From Paenibacillus agilis (GTDB taxonomy: Bacteria; Bacillota; Bacilli; Paenibacillales; Paenibacillaceae), in assembly GCF_007786455.1 (NCBI RefSeq), contig NZ_VNJK01000001.1:2130074-2194073 (forward strand): a DNA stretch of 64,000 bases, given 5' to 3'. The notes under the pieces are model-generated. The model was not told where the DNA came from, did no database searches, and saw only the letters and a program-made list of their open reading frames with translations. The translations under genes and the position numbers were made by a program. Numbering within the stretch: position 1 is the first letter of the stretch; each line of letters opens with the position of its first letter. Below, in pieces: positions 53,967 through 62,714 of this stretch.

Positions 53967-54008
53967 ACAAAAAGCAGTTCAGGACTTGTTATCCTAAACT
54001 GCTTTCTT
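53967..54008 (-). terminator. terminator of the NAD salvage operon
   Basis: AAGCAGTT..GGA pairs with TCC..AACTGCTT, then TTTTTG on the minus strand, 28 bases past nadE. Confidence 0.75.
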
Positions 54009-54035
54009 AAATTCTGCGGGCTTTTATTTGTCTTA

Positions 54036-54854
54036 TTACTTCCACCATTGATCGAATGGTGTTACAGGCAATTCCCGTTTGTGTTGTGTTTTCGCGTAGC
54101 GAGTTTCAATATTCACCTTCTCTTCTGGATCAACTTCGTTGCCGACAAGATACGCATCAAGTGCGGTATATTCCACACCAAGTTCAGTTTCATCGGCTTG
54201 CTGCGGCTTGTTGTCGAGAAGATCTGCGGTTGGCGTTTTCAGATATAGACGATCTTGTGCGCGAAGCTCTATTAACAGTTCACGCCCTTGACCTTTCGTA
54301 AGTCCAGCCAGCGGAAGAATATCAGCTCCACCATCGCCAAACTTAGTAAAGAAACCGGTAATTGCTTCTGCAGCCTGATCGGTTCCAACTACAAGGCATT
54401 GATGTTCCCCTGCGACAGCATACTGCGCAATCATACGCATTCTTGCCTTCACGTTCCCCTTGTGGAAGTCTGTAAGGGCTTCTCCGTCAGCATCCTCATA
54501 AGCTTCTGTAAACACATTTACAGGCGCCTCAATATTGAATGTCAGTGTACGGTCAGGATTGATGAATTGCAAAGCAAGTTGAGCATCGTCCTCATCTTGT
54601 TGTGTTCCATAAGGCAGACGGATCGCAATAAACGTTGCCTCATAGCCTTCTGCCCGAAGCTCTTCCACCGCCAATTGTGATAATCGTCCTGCGAGTGTCG
54701 AGTCCTGCCCTCCGCTGATTCCTAAGACAAATCCTTTCGTTCCCGTTTTACGGCAATAATCTTTGAGGAAATTCACCCTAATGCGAAGCTCCTCCGAAGG
54801 TACAATTGTCCGTTTTACATGCAGTGCGTTGATGATTTCTGTTTGCTTATTCAT
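54036..54854 (-). CDS. nadE: NAD synthetase, ammonia-dependent
   Basis: A 272-residue enzyme that amidates nicotinate adenine dinucleotide to NAD with ATP and NH3. The PP-loop [15 protein letters not shown] (SGGxDS) is intact. [33 protein letters not shown] and [22 protein letters not shown] are family blocks. It has no glutaminase domain, as in the Bacillus type. It is last in the operon pncA-pncB-nadD-nadE, 14 bases after nadD. Confidence 0.95.
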   Translation of the reverse strand: MNKQTEIINALHVKRTIVPSEELRIRVNFLKDYCRKTGTKGFVLGISGGQDSTLAGRLSQLAVEELRAEGYEATFIAIRLPYGTQQDEDDAQLALQFINPDRTLTFNIEAPVNVFTEAYEDADGEALTDFHKGNVKARMRMIAQYAVAGEHQCLVVGTDQAAEAITGFFTKFGDGGADILPLAGLTKGQGRELLIELRAQDRLYLKTPTADLLDNKPQQADETELGVEYTALDAYLVGNEVDPEEKVNIETRYAKTQHKRELPVTPFDQWWK

Positions 54855-54868
54855 ATCCTGCTGCCCCT

Positions 54869-55486
54869 TTATGATTGATATAGATGGTTGATTTGAATGT
54901 AGTCGTAAACCTTATCAGGAACCAAGTAGCGTGGTTCGCCGCCCATTTTGAATTCGTCTCTGATGTAACTAGAACTGATCTCCATGGCCAGCCCTTTATC
55001 GATCAAATGAAACGTTTGCCCATCGTCTGCATTCCGAAGCATTGGAGATTTACTAATGGCAGACAACATGTTAATACCGTCCCTTGCCATGACAATGAAC
55101 TTATTTTCATGAATAAGTTCTTCTGCACGCTTCCATTTCCCCTCACCAATGTCCACGAGAAGATCAGCACCCATGATGAAATAGATTTCGTCATTTGGAT
55201 AGTTCTCACGAAAATGATTCATTGTTTTGTAGGTTGCGATTTCCCAAGCAGGTTGATTCATTTCATAGTCGACTACTTCAAATTTGTTGTTGCCTTCTAT
55301 TGCGATCCGAACCATGTCTATACGATGTTCATCAGATACATGGATTTGTTTATCTTGACGCTTACTGGAACAAGGTAGGAAGATCACCTTGTCTAGCTTG
55401 CAACGATGTGCTACGGTGCTTGCTGTCCAAAGATGGACATTCGTGATTGGGTCAAAGGATGATCCATATATCCCGATTTTCGCCAT
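54869..55486 (-). CDS. nadD: nicotinate-nucleotide adenylyltransferase, variant motif
   Basis: A 205-residue nucleotidyltransferase that makes NaAD from NaMN and ATP. The start [19 protein letters not shown] corresponds to GGxFDPxHxGH, but the HxGH motif reads TNVH: the first histidine is threonine and glycine is valine. The second histidine remains. The C-terminal [10 protein letters not shown] fits the ISSTxIR motif. Since this gene lies between pncB and nadE, it should still do the NadD step, unless a second NadD exists elsewhere. GGAGG precedes the ATG. Confidence 0.88.
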   Translation of the reverse strand: MAKIGIYGSSFDPITNVHLWTASTVAHRCKLDKVIFLPCSSKRQDKQIHVSDEHRIDMVRIAIEGNNKFEVVDYEMNQPAWEIATYKTMNHFRENYPNDEIYFIMGADLLVDIGEGKWKRAEELIHENKFIVMARDGINMLSAISKSPMLRNADDGQTFHLIDKGLAMEISSSYIRDEFKMGGEPRYLVPDKVYDYIQINHLYQS

Positions 55487-55518
55487 CGTTAACAGCCTCC
55501 TTTTTGTACCTTTACCAT

Positions 55519-57003
55519 TTAGGCTTCGAGTGCTTCTTGCACTTTATTTCGAACTTCTTCAATTAATCGCATTTTGTTATTCCAGCATGCTTGACTGAGA
55601 TTAACAGGGTATTCAGCTGGATTGAGTGTTCGTTTATATTCATCCCACAATACATCGAGATTTTCTTGTACAAAGCCCCTGATTTCTCCAAGCGAAGGTA
55701 AATCATATACCAAATTTCCATTTTCAAAGATGGTATAATGAAGTTCCTTCGCTTCAAATTGTGTTATAAATTTTGCGATATATGTGTGAACGGGATGAAA
55801 CATATGCAAACGTTGTTCATTCTGCGGCTCTTCCTGCTCCAATGCAATGTAGTCACCTTCCGATTTTCCATTAGCCTTGTTCATAATTCGAAATACACGC
55901 TTGCGACCAGGAGTCGAAATCTTCTCAGGATTCGAGCTGATTTTGATCGTATCGACCATCTCTCCATTTTCGTCTTCAATCGAAATTAGCTTGTATACAG
56001 CACCCAAAGCAGGTTGATCATACGCTGTAATCAGCTTTGTACCAACACCCCACACATCAATTTTAGCCCCCTGTGTTTTTAGGTTCATGATCGTGTGTTC
56101 GTCGAGATCATTCGATGCATAGATTTTAGCATTCGAAAAGCCCGCTTCATCAAGCATTTTACGAGCTTCTTTCGATAAATACGCTAAGTCTCCGCTATCT
56201 AGTCTTATACCCTTAAAGTTGATACGATCACCAAACTCTTTTGCTACTTTAATGGCAATAGGGACGCCAGATCTCAGTGTGTCGTAAGTATCAACTAGAA
56301 ATATGCAGTCTTTATGTGTTTCAGCATAGGCTTTAAATGCCTTATATTCATCTCGATAAGCTTGAACCATGGAATGGGCATGTGTTCCCGAGATTGGTAT
56401 TCCAAATAACTTCCCGGCTCTTACATTCGACGTTGCTTCGAATCCTGCAAGGTGTGCAGCTCTCGTCCCCCAAATCGCGGCATCCATTTCTTGTGCTCTT
56501 CGAGTTCCAAACTCCATGCAATTATCCTCAACGGCTACTTGTTTAATACGTGAAGCTTTTGTTGCCACAAGGGTTTGGTAGTTAATGATATTAAGTATTG
56601 CCGTTTCACAAAGCTGTGCTTCTACGAGCGGTGCTTCAATCCGCATAATCGCTTCATTTGCAAATACCAATTCTCCTTCTTTCATTGAACGAACGGTGCC
56701 TGTGAAGCGAATAGTCCTAAGATAGTCTAAATATTCCTCACTATATCCTTCGTCCCGAAGGTAATCCACATCACTGTCAGTAAAACGGAAGTCATACAAA
56801 TATCGAATGACTCGTTCTAATCCTGCAAATATCGCATACCCGTTCTGAAAAGGAAGCTTACGGAAGTATACTTCAAACACGGCTTTCCGGTTATGGTCGC
56901 CATTTTTCCAATATACTTGTGCCATATTAATTTGATATTTATCGGTATGCAGCGCGAAACTGTCATCACTATGATTGAGTACGGGAAGCTCGAGCTTATT
57001 CAT
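55519..57003 (-). CDS. pncB: nicotinate phosphoribosyltransferase
   Basis: A 494-residue type II phosphoribosyltransferase that joins nicotinate and PRPP, with ATP, to form NaMN. Family blocks: LHTDKYQINMAQVYW at the N-terminus, EFGTRRAQEMDAAIWGTRAA around the substrate arginine and histidine region, GTHAHSMVQAY, and GIRLDSGDLAYLSK (phosphate site). The ATG at 57003 is 9 bases after GGAGG. The ATG at 57009 is too close. It overlaps the pncA stop by 8 bases, a coupled pair. Confidence 0.95.
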   Translation of the reverse strand: MNKLELPVLNHSDDSFALHTDKYQINMAQVYWKNGDHNRKAVFEVYFRKLPFQNGYAIFAGLERVIRYLYDFRFTDSDVDYLRDEGYSEEYLDYLRTIRFTGTVRSMKEGELVFANEAIMRIEAPLVEAQLCETAILNIINYQTLVATKASRIKQVAVEDNCMEFGTRRAQEMDAAIWGTRAAHLAGFEATSNVRAGKLFGIPISGTHAHSMVQAYRDEYKAFKAYAETHKDCIFLVDTYDTLRSGVPIAIKVAKEFGDRINFKGIRLDSGDLAYLSKEARKMLDEAGFSNAKIYASNDLDEHTIMNLKTQGAKIDVWGVGTKLITAYDQPALGAVYKLISIEDENGEMVDTIKISSNPEKISTPGRKRVFRIMNKANGKSEGDYIALEQEEPQNEQRLHMFHPVHTYIAKFITQFEAKELHYTIFENGNLVYDLPSLGEIRGFVQENLDVLWDEYKRTLNPAEYPVNLSQACWNNKMRLIEEVRNKVQEALEA

Positions 57004-57574
57004 CTTCATTTTCCTCCTTTTTTATGACAGCAGCTCCAAGCGAGCCTTTGAAATGTCTAAGTGCCCATACATGACCTTCAGCATCAAAGCTTGCAACCGC
57101 ATCTTCATGAACGACAATATCGAAGCCTTTATTGTAAGCATCTACAGCGGTATGCAGTACGCATATATCCGTGCAAACACCTACAAAATGAAGTTCATTT
57201 ATTCCTCTTGCACGAAGTTGAAGTTCTAAGTCCGTGCCAGCAAATGCGCTGTATCTTGTTTTGTCCATCCAATAGACGTTATCTGCGTCTTTGTTTGCTT
57301 GATACAGATCCTCCAGTTGGCCGAAAAGCTTCCGACCATCGGTTCCTTCAATGTTGTGTGGCGGGAACAGTTTCGTTTCAGGATGGAATGGATCATTCTC
57401 CTTATGCATGTCGATAGCGAAAACAATGAAATCACCATTTTGAATAAACACTTTCGTAATGTCAGTAATTCGTCTGGCAATCGCTTGACCTGGTGCCCCA
57501 CAAGTTAATGCTCCATCGGCGGCAACGAAATCCTTCGTATAGTCAATATTTATAAGTGCTTTTTTGTTCTCCAT
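56996..57574 (-). CDS. pncA: nicotinamidase
   Basis: A 192-residue isochorismatase-fold enzyme that hydrolyses nicotinamide to nicotinate and ammonia. The catalytic residues are visible: the N-terminal aspartate in NIDYTKDF, the lysine in WMDKTRYSAF and the cysteine in GVCTDICVLHT. Metal-site acidic and histidine residues lie around IDMHKENDPFH. It is the first gene of the salvage operon. Upstream, 57604-57627 carries a motif shared with the nrtR-like gene's promoter. Confidence 0.93.
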   Translation of the reverse strand: MENKKALINIDYTKDFVAADGALTCGAPGQAIARRITDITKVFIQNGDFIVFAIDMHKENDPFHPETKLFPPHNIEGTDGRKLFGQLEDLYQANKDADNVYWMDKTRYSAFAGTDLELQLRARGINELHFVGVCTDICVLHTAVDAYNKGFDIVVHEDAVASFDAEGHVWALRHFKGSLGAAVIKKEENEDE

Positions 57575-57603
57575 ATCGTATTCCTCCCCTTAACTTAACT
57601 ATT

Positions 57604-57627
57604 GCGTAATTGTTAATTGTTTATTGT
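57604..57627. promoter_or_regulatory. candidate NrtR operator ahead of pncA
   Basis: TAATTGTTAATTGTTTATTG. The core TGTTAATTGT recurs with one change in the promoter of the nrtR-like gene (58557-58572). Both sites lie within about 60 bases of a start codon. Confidence 0.4.
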
Positions 57628-57740
57628 AAAAAAGAGTAGTGACAATAAAGTTATTGTAGCACTTTACTCATCACGCATCGACTTGCGTAATCGTGCTGCC
57701 TACTTATTAGTCACTATCTTTTCTTAGCCCTGTAAATCAA

Positions 57741-58517
57741 TTATATTTTGGTGTGATAAATGGATTTGTTTAGATCCATATCAACGAATCGGTACAACTG
57801 TGTCGGTCGTTTTGAGGTTCGTGTTGTTTTCTGACCTGCAACTGCTTCGATAAAGGGCAAAGACTTAATCTTTCTTGCAAATGCCGATTCCATCGCAATG
57901 GCGGAATCATCAGTGACCGTAAGGAGAACGGCTTGAAGCTCTGAGTATGTGAATTGTTCAGGTAGAAACTCCTTTGCTACCGTCGATTCGAGCAGCTTCT
58001 GGCGTATGACATGAATTGCGTCAGCGATGATTTGTGCGTGATCAAAAGCCAGATCGAGATTCATAACCTCTTGTATGGAAAACAACTGAACATCTGCGGC
58101 ATCATCATTTGCCTGTCTTTGGGACAACTTGTGTTCTGGAACAATCGCAAAGTGTGCATTTGTAATCATCCATCCCCTTGGATCACGTCCTGGTTTATCG
58201 TATACCCCATAATGTTCTAGGTGAATGTTTTCAACGCCTGTTTCTTCTTGCAGCTCACGTTTGGCACTTTCAAAGGCAGTCTCATCTGGGTTTACGAATC
58301 CACCAGGCAAGGCCCACTTCCCTGCTTCGATATTGGGCTGGCCTTCACTGTTCAGCATACTCCGCTGAATGAGCATAATCTTGAGATCCATCTCGGGCGG
58401 TTTGAATTCTTTCACTTCAACAGGCAATATTGTAAATACAGCAATGTCTGATGTATAGCCATCTGGCGTGCGATATTTTTTCACATCATATTGTGCTAAT
58501 GCTTCTTTGTTTGACAT
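57741..58517 (-). CDS. NrtR-like NUDIX-domain regulator / NUDIX hydrolase
   Basis: A 258-residue protein. Residues about 20-160 form a NUDIX domain with an intact box GGFVNPDETAFESAKRELQEE TG, so hydrolysis of ADP-ribose-like compounds is possible. The C-terminal 90 residues (FLPEQFTYSELQAVLLTVTD, RKIKSLPFIE, RPTQLYRFVDMDL) fit the winged-helix domain of NrtR, which represses NAD genes and is released by ADP-ribose. Position next to the NAD salvage operon supports this. The ATG at 58517 follows GAAAGGG at 11 bases. Confidence 0.85.
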   Translation of the reverse strand: MSNKEALAQYDVKKYRTPDGYTSDIAVFTILPVEVKEFKPPEMDLKIMLIQRSMLNSEGQPNIEAGKWALPGGFVNPDETAFESAKRELQEETGVENIHLEHYGVYDKPGRDPRGWMITNAHFAIVPEHKLSQRQANDDAADVQLFSIQEVMNLDLAFDHAQIIADAIHVIRQKLLESTVAKEFLPEQFTYSELQAVLLTVTDDSAIAMESAFARKIKSLPFIEAVAGQKTTRTSKRPTQLYRFVDMDLNKSIYHTKI

Positions 58518-58540
58518 GGTAAGCAAAACCCTTTCTCTCT

Positions 58541-58572
58541 TTAACAATTACCAAAGTGTTAATTGTATATTA
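58541..58572. promoter_or_regulatory. candidate NrtR operator ahead of its own gene
   Basis: TTAACAATTA...TGTTAATTGTA: arms ACAATTA and TAATTGT are 9 bases apart, overlapping the region just before the ribosome-binding site. The core matches 57611-57620. Confidence 0.45.
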
Positions 58573-58629
58573 ATCATACTTCAATCATTTGTCAACCTAT
58601 AATTTGTAAAAAAGGCATTCAAGAAGCAA

Positions 58630-58653
58630 TAAAAAAAGCCCAGAGTGGGCTGG
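58630..58653 (-). terminator. terminator after the flavin reductase gene
   Basis: AGCCCA and TGGGCT flank CTC, running directly into T7 on the minus strand. Confidence 0.75.
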
Positions 58654-58699
58654 TGGATTCTGTTACATTTATTGAATTAACCTCTACTGTCATGCTCAC

Positions 58700-59407
58700 C
58701 TAATACCCATAAAAGGAATCCTTTTTTATATTCCGCTTTGAAATATGATTATTTTGCAAATAGCTAGAAATCGAATCTACCATGGACTTCGGTCCTGCAA
58801 TAAAGTATTTAGCATTGTTTTTATATAAGGCGTTAAACGCATCGATTTCCTGATGTAAGTCATCTCTTGAATCCAAATAAGTTACATTTGTTGAAGTAAC
58901 CTTAGCCAGTACATCAAGTTCATCTTTGTAGATATATGACTTGTTGCTATCAAAATAAAGCAGATTGATTTGTTTGTCCGCCCCGTTCTCTACTGCCTCT
59001 ATATGTTTTAGAATCGACCGAAATGGTGTAATTCCAATTCCACCTGCAATCAGAAGCGAAGGAGTGTTATCTTCTAGCTGAAAAGTCCCTACAGGTCCGC
59101 TCATTTTCACTTTCATTCCCGGTTTTAGTTCTAACAACGCTTTCTTATAATCACTTGGGTCATCGTTAATGCGCGTTGTTATTTTAACGACATTCTCTGT
59201 AGGAGCAGATGCTATACTGAATGGTTTTGTAGGATTTTTTATTTTCTTATGAGTGATATTAAACAAACCATATTGCCCTGCTTTCCAGGTTAAGTCTTTC
59301 TCTTTTTCAAATAGAAAAGAATATACATCTTCTGATTCTTTCTGGCTTTCTAGAAATAATAGCTCTCTCTTTTTAAATATCGAGAAAAAATCTTTAAAAA
59401 AACTCAT
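58700..59407 (-). CDS. FAD/NAD(P)-binding ferredoxin reductase-like oxidoreductase
   Basis: A 235-residue protein of the ferredoxin-NADP reductase superfamily: FAD-binding barrel with KPFSIASAP (RxYSxxS-type, here K-P-F-S), KMSGPVGTFQL, and the NAD(P) domain starting with LLIAGGIGITPFRSILKH and ending YFIAGPKSMVDSISSYL. No 2Fe-2S or membrane domain is present, so it must pass electrons to or from a separate partner. The N-terminus (SFFKDFFSIFKK) is basic and amphipathic. The ATG at 59407 follows GGGAGATGA. Its promoter holds two operators (59478-59528), so it is tightly repressed by an unseen regulator. Confidence 0.85.
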   Translation of the reverse strand: MSFFKDFFSIFKKRELLFLESQKESEDVYSFLFEKEKDLTWKAGQYGLFNITHKKIKNPTKPFSIASAPTENVVKITTRINDDPSDYKKALLELKPGMKVKMSGPVGTFQLEDNTPSLLIAGGIGITPFRSILKHIEAVENGADKQINLLYFDSNKSYIYKDELDVLAKVTSTNVTYLDSRDDLHQEIDAFNALYKNNAKYFIAGPKSMVDSISSYLQNNHISKRNIKKDSFYGY

Positions 59408-59477
59408 CACTTCATCTCCCTATACATGTAATCCTTATCCAAGCTCTAAACTTCCCAAGTAGACTAGCTTCTAATTG

Positions 59478-59528
59478 GACACCGTTCGGTGACGTTTTGA
59501 TTTTAAGACACCATTTGGTGTCCTGTCA
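59478..59528 (-). promoter_or_regulatory. promoter with two matching repressor operators
   Basis: On the minus strand TTGACA (59528-59523), 17 bases, TTAAAA. The spacer is almost entirely the palindrome GACACC-AAAT-GGTGTC (59507-59522). A second copy with one mismatch, GTCACC-GAAC-GGTGTC (59478-59493), lies 29 bases away, near the start of transcription. Confidence 0.65.
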
Positions 59529-59548
59529 ACAATATTTTAAACTCCACA

Positions 59549-59562
59549 TGTAAACGGTTAAA
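59549..59562 (+). promoter_or_regulatory. cre-like site 1
   Basis: TGTAAACGGTTAAA, close to the CcpA consensus TGWNANCGNTNWCA with one mismatch. It lies between the flavin reductase promoter and the LPMO gene. Confidence 0.3.
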
Positions 59563-59763
59563 GGAACGGTAAACATTTGATAATTTCTATCATAAATAGA
59601 GCTTTTTCTTATAAACGAAGTTTCATTCGTCAGAGATCCGTGACTTTATACACAACAGGAATACCCATACAGACCAAACCTATCACTTAAGTAGGTCAAT
59701 GAGCGTATCGGCTGGCACCAGATCGAGCTTTTTAATAATAGTTCTAAAATCTCAGTGCACAAA

Positions 59764-59777
59764 TGTAAGCGGTTGCA
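59764..59777 (+). promoter_or_regulatory. cre-like site 2, upstream of the LPMO gene
   Basis: TGTAAGCGGTTGCA, one mismatch from the CcpA consensus, about 350 bases before the LPMO start. Catabolite repression of a chitin-active enzyme would be expected. The rest of 59563-60123 has no gene I would support. Confidence 0.35.
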
Positions 59778-60123
59778 TTATGATAGAGTTGTCTAATATT
59801 CCTCAGCTAATACCCAAACCAAGATCATATCGCTCAACTAAAAGTCAGTTCATTCATCCGAAAAAGTAACATAGTGAGTGCCTAACCCTGCCCCATCCTG
59901 TCATTTCAAACAGTCCCATTCGATTCCATCATTAAGCATCCACAGCGTGTATAAGCTCATCAGAGTTTATATAAATCGATTGATAAGGAGTTGATATCAT
60001 AAAGTTATGTATTATCTCTTTGTATGTGAATGAGAATGAAAGGAGGCAGCTAATAACGCTACTTACTGGATGTGAGGAGATGGGTGGATACAATACCATA
60101 CCAAAAACTTGGGAGGTAATGTT

Positions 60124-61476
60124 ATGATGATGAATGTTCGAATGGATCGGAATCACATGATGCGCGTGTTGGTTGTTTGCGGTGGTGCGTTACTTATTTT
60201 AGCTGGTATACTTGCGTCTGCTAAGTCGGTTTCTGCTCATGGATATGTGGATTCGCCAGCTAGCCGAGCGATCCAATGTAAAAATGGTTTAAATACGAAT
60301 TGTGGCTCCATCGTTCATGAGCCTCAAAGTCTTGAAGGTTATAAGGGATTCCCTAATGCTGGCCCGGCTGATGGAAAAATCGCGAGTGCAGGTCTAGCTG
60401 GCTTTGGCAATCTAGATGCACAAACCGCTACACGCTGGAATAAAGCAAGCATCAGCAGCGGTACGAATACATTTACTTGGAAATTTACTGCTCCTCATGC
60501 AACGACTAGCTACCGTTATTTTATTACGAAGCCGAATTGGGACCCTAATGCTCCACTATCGCGCGCGCAGCTTGATCTTACCCCATTCTGTACCGTTCAA
60601 GGGAACGGACAAGCTCCTCCAACAACATTGTCCCATTCTTGTAATGTGCCTGCTAGAACAGGCTATCATATCATCCTCGCTGTTTGGGATATTTCAAATA
60701 CACCAATGGCATGGTACAACGTAATTGACGTACAGTTCGGGGCAGCCGATAATACAGCTCCTACAGCACCTGCGAATTTAACTTCGGGTGCGGTCAGCAC
60801 AACAACAGCTGCATTATCATGGAGTGCTGCAACGGATCAAAACGGAATTACTGGTTATGAAATTTATGCAGGCTCGAACTCAACACCAGTGGCTACCGTA
60901 CTGGGCAACCAGCTCAGCACGACAGTAACGAATTTAACTGCGGGAACGACCTACAATTTCACGGTCAAAGCCTATGATCCGTCTGGTAATCGCTCTGCCG
61001 CCAGCAATAGCGTTCAGGTAACTACCAGCCCACTTCAGAATGACGTAACACCGCCAACCAATCCGACGGGATTGCATGTAATGGGACCAGCAGGCACGAA
61101 TTCGCTTACACTTATGTGGAATGCGTCAACGGATGCAGCCGGAATCGCAGGTTATCGCATTTATAGCGGCTCGACTGTCGTCGCAACCGTTACAGGCCCG
61201 GCTACTAGTAAGTACATTACGGGACTGACTCCGAATACGTCCTACACGTATACGGTTCGTGCAATCGATCCATCACTAAATGAATCTGGAAATAGTAATG
61301 CTATCACCGTCACAACCGCACAAGTTTCTACCGCTACGCCATGGGCAGTGAATACAGCCTATGCGCTGAATGCATTAGTTTCTTATAACGGTGTGACGTA
61401 TAAGTGTATCCAAGCCCATACTTCACAAGCTGGTTGGACACCGAGCTCATCTGCATCTTTATGGCAAGCTCAATAA
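60124..61476 (+). CDS. AA10 lytic polysaccharide monooxygenase with two FN3 domains and a chitin-binding domain
   Basis: A 450-residue secreted enzyme. The signal peptide ends SVSA, leaving HGYVDSPASRA at the mature N-terminus, so H39 is the first copper-brace histidine. The second is in KFTAPHATTSYRYF. WYNVIDVQF closes the AA10 domain (about 39-220). Two FN3 domains follow (about 222-315 and 318-405), then a CBM5/12 module with ATPWAVNTAYALNALVSYNG and YKCIQAHTSQAGWTP. LPMOs cleave crystalline chitin or cellulose oxidatively. The CBM favours chitin. GGGAGG is 7 bases before the ATG at 60124, with further ATGs at 60127 and 60130. Confidence 0.95.
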   Translation: MMMNVRMDRNHMMRVLVVCGGALLILAGILASAKSVSAHGYVDSPASRAIQCKNGLNTNCGSIVHEPQSLEGYKGFPNAGPADGKIASAGLAGFGNLDAQTATRWNKASISSGTNTFTWKFTAPHATTSYRYFITKPNWDPNAPLSRAQLDLTPFCTVQGNGQAPPTTLSHSCNVPARTGYHIILAVWDISNTPMAWYNVIDVQFGAADNTAPTAPANLTSGAVSTTTAALSWSAATDQNGITGYEIYAGSNSTPVATVLGNQLSTTVTNLTAGTTYNFTVKAYDPSGNRSAASNSVQVTTSPLQNDVTPPTNPTGLHVMGPAGTNSLTLMWNASTDAAGIAGYRIYSGSTVVATVTGPATSKYITGLTPNTSYTYTVRAIDPSLNESGNSNAITVTTAQVSTATPWAVNTAYALNALVSYNGVTYKCIQAHTSQAGWTPSSSASLWQAQ

Positions 61477-61548
61477 TATTAATTAACTTCACGAAGCAAT
61501 CACTCAGATGGCCAAGTATCTAAATTAGTAGATATTGAAAATACTAGC

Positions 61549-61597
61549 GAACAAGCTGGCAACGGTATTCATCCAAAGCCAGCTTGTTTCGTTTCGT
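61549..61597 (+). terminator. terminator after the LPMO gene
   Basis: AACAAGCTGGC and GCCAGCTTGTT arms around a 17-base loop, then TCGTTTCG. The remaining 61598-61909 is AT-rich with no clear gene. Confidence 0.6.
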
Positions 61598-61909
61598 CTG
61601 GATTCGTTACTTATTATACCTTCCTCTAACGAGCGCCATGGACGTTATTTTCATAAAATAGCTCTTCATTTAAATGTAACGGTTGTAGACGAGCTTATAT
61701 AAGCGATAATGGAGAAAAATCGCACTCCATCCGACTAATAAGCGCTGTGACGCCTTTTACATTTTAAAATACAACTATTAACGCGGAATACGCTCTATGG
61801 CAACTGTTTGCGTATTCTAGTCTTACCTAAACGTATTGATTATCTAGTTATTATAAACTAAAATTACATATGGCTTAAATTACCTAATTTAAATATGGAG
61901 GCGAAATAT

Positions 61910-62704
61910 TTGAGGAATAAAAGGGTTACTACTATACTTATGCTGATCATGATGTTCGGATTAATGTCAACGGTTGTATCAGCTGCTGCATTCACCTTAA
62001 ACGTAAATGCAGATGGCCCTAATTATGGTAAAGATGCGTACCAAATATTCAAAGATAACTTTGGACCCAAACCAGTGGATGGTGCTGCTAGTGATCGTAT
62101 ATTTGAAGTAAATTCCCCTATTGTCGGCAATGCCTTTGAATTCATTGTCAAAAGCACCGATCTACTTGAAAACAATACAAGTCAACGTAACGAAGTGAAA
62201 GTATATAACGCTTCTCGCACTGAACTAAAAGCTCCTAAAGATTCGAACTACACGTATAAATGGAAATTTAAATTAGATGAAAACTTCGAGTTTCCTAAAA
62301 AAGCGCACTTTTTTGCTATTTTTCAATACAAAGCAATCGGTCAGAATGATGATATTCCACTACTAACATTTTCTTTGGATCAGAACGTTTTAAAGTTCTA
62401 TCACAATCCTAAAGGTACGGATAATACGCAGCGTAAAGTACTGAGTGAAGCCAACTTTGCGAATTATAAAAATGTTTGGGTTGAAGCGACAGTAACGGTT
62501 GTAAATTCAGATAATGGTTCCGTTTCTATGACATTGAAGACGTTAGACGGTAAAGACGTAATGCCTCCTTATAGCGGTAATCAAGACATGTGGATAGATG
62601 GAGCCAACATTATCCGCCCGAAATGGGGTATTTATCGCAAACATTACGCTGAAATTAAAGATGCAAAAATTCAGTTTGCCAACTTCCAAATTATTAAGCA
62701 TTAA
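61910..62704 (+). CDS. secreted polysaccharide lyase-like beta-sandwich protein
   Basis: A 264-residue secreted protein. The signal peptide (RNKRVTTILMLIMMFGLMS, cut after VVSAA) is followed by a concanavalin-like jelly roll. Segments SQRNEVKVY, YTYKWKFKLDENFEFP, FFAIFQYKAIG, KNVWVEATVTV and the final PKWGIYRKHYAEIKDAKIQF resemble heparin-lyase/PL13- or PL20-type enzymes, where RxEV and YR residues line the site. The exact family is uncertain. GGAGG lies 8 bases before the TTG at 61910. The ATG at 61895 lies just upstream of GGAGG. It converges on the hydrolase gene with only 10 bases between stops. Confidence 0.65.
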   Translation: MRNKRVTTILMLIMMFGLMSTVVSAAAFTLNVNADGPNYGKDAYQIFKDNFGPKPVDGAASDRIFEVNSPIVGNAFEFIVKSTDLLENNTSQRNEVKVYNASRTELKAPKDSNYTYKWKFKLDENFEFPKKAHFFAIFQYKAIGQNDDIPLLTFSLDQNVLKFYHNPKGTDNTQRKVLSEANFANYKNVWVEATVTVVNSDNGSVSMTLKTLDGKDVMPPYSGNQDMWIDGANIIRPKWGIYRKHYAEIKDAKIQFANFQIIKH

Positions 62705-62714
62705 TCATTACGAT

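Noticed and set aside
60025..60126. 34-codon frame overlapping the LPMO start as an upstream regulatory peptide
   Set aside because: Its GTG has no ribosome-binding site, and the frame is explained by chance.
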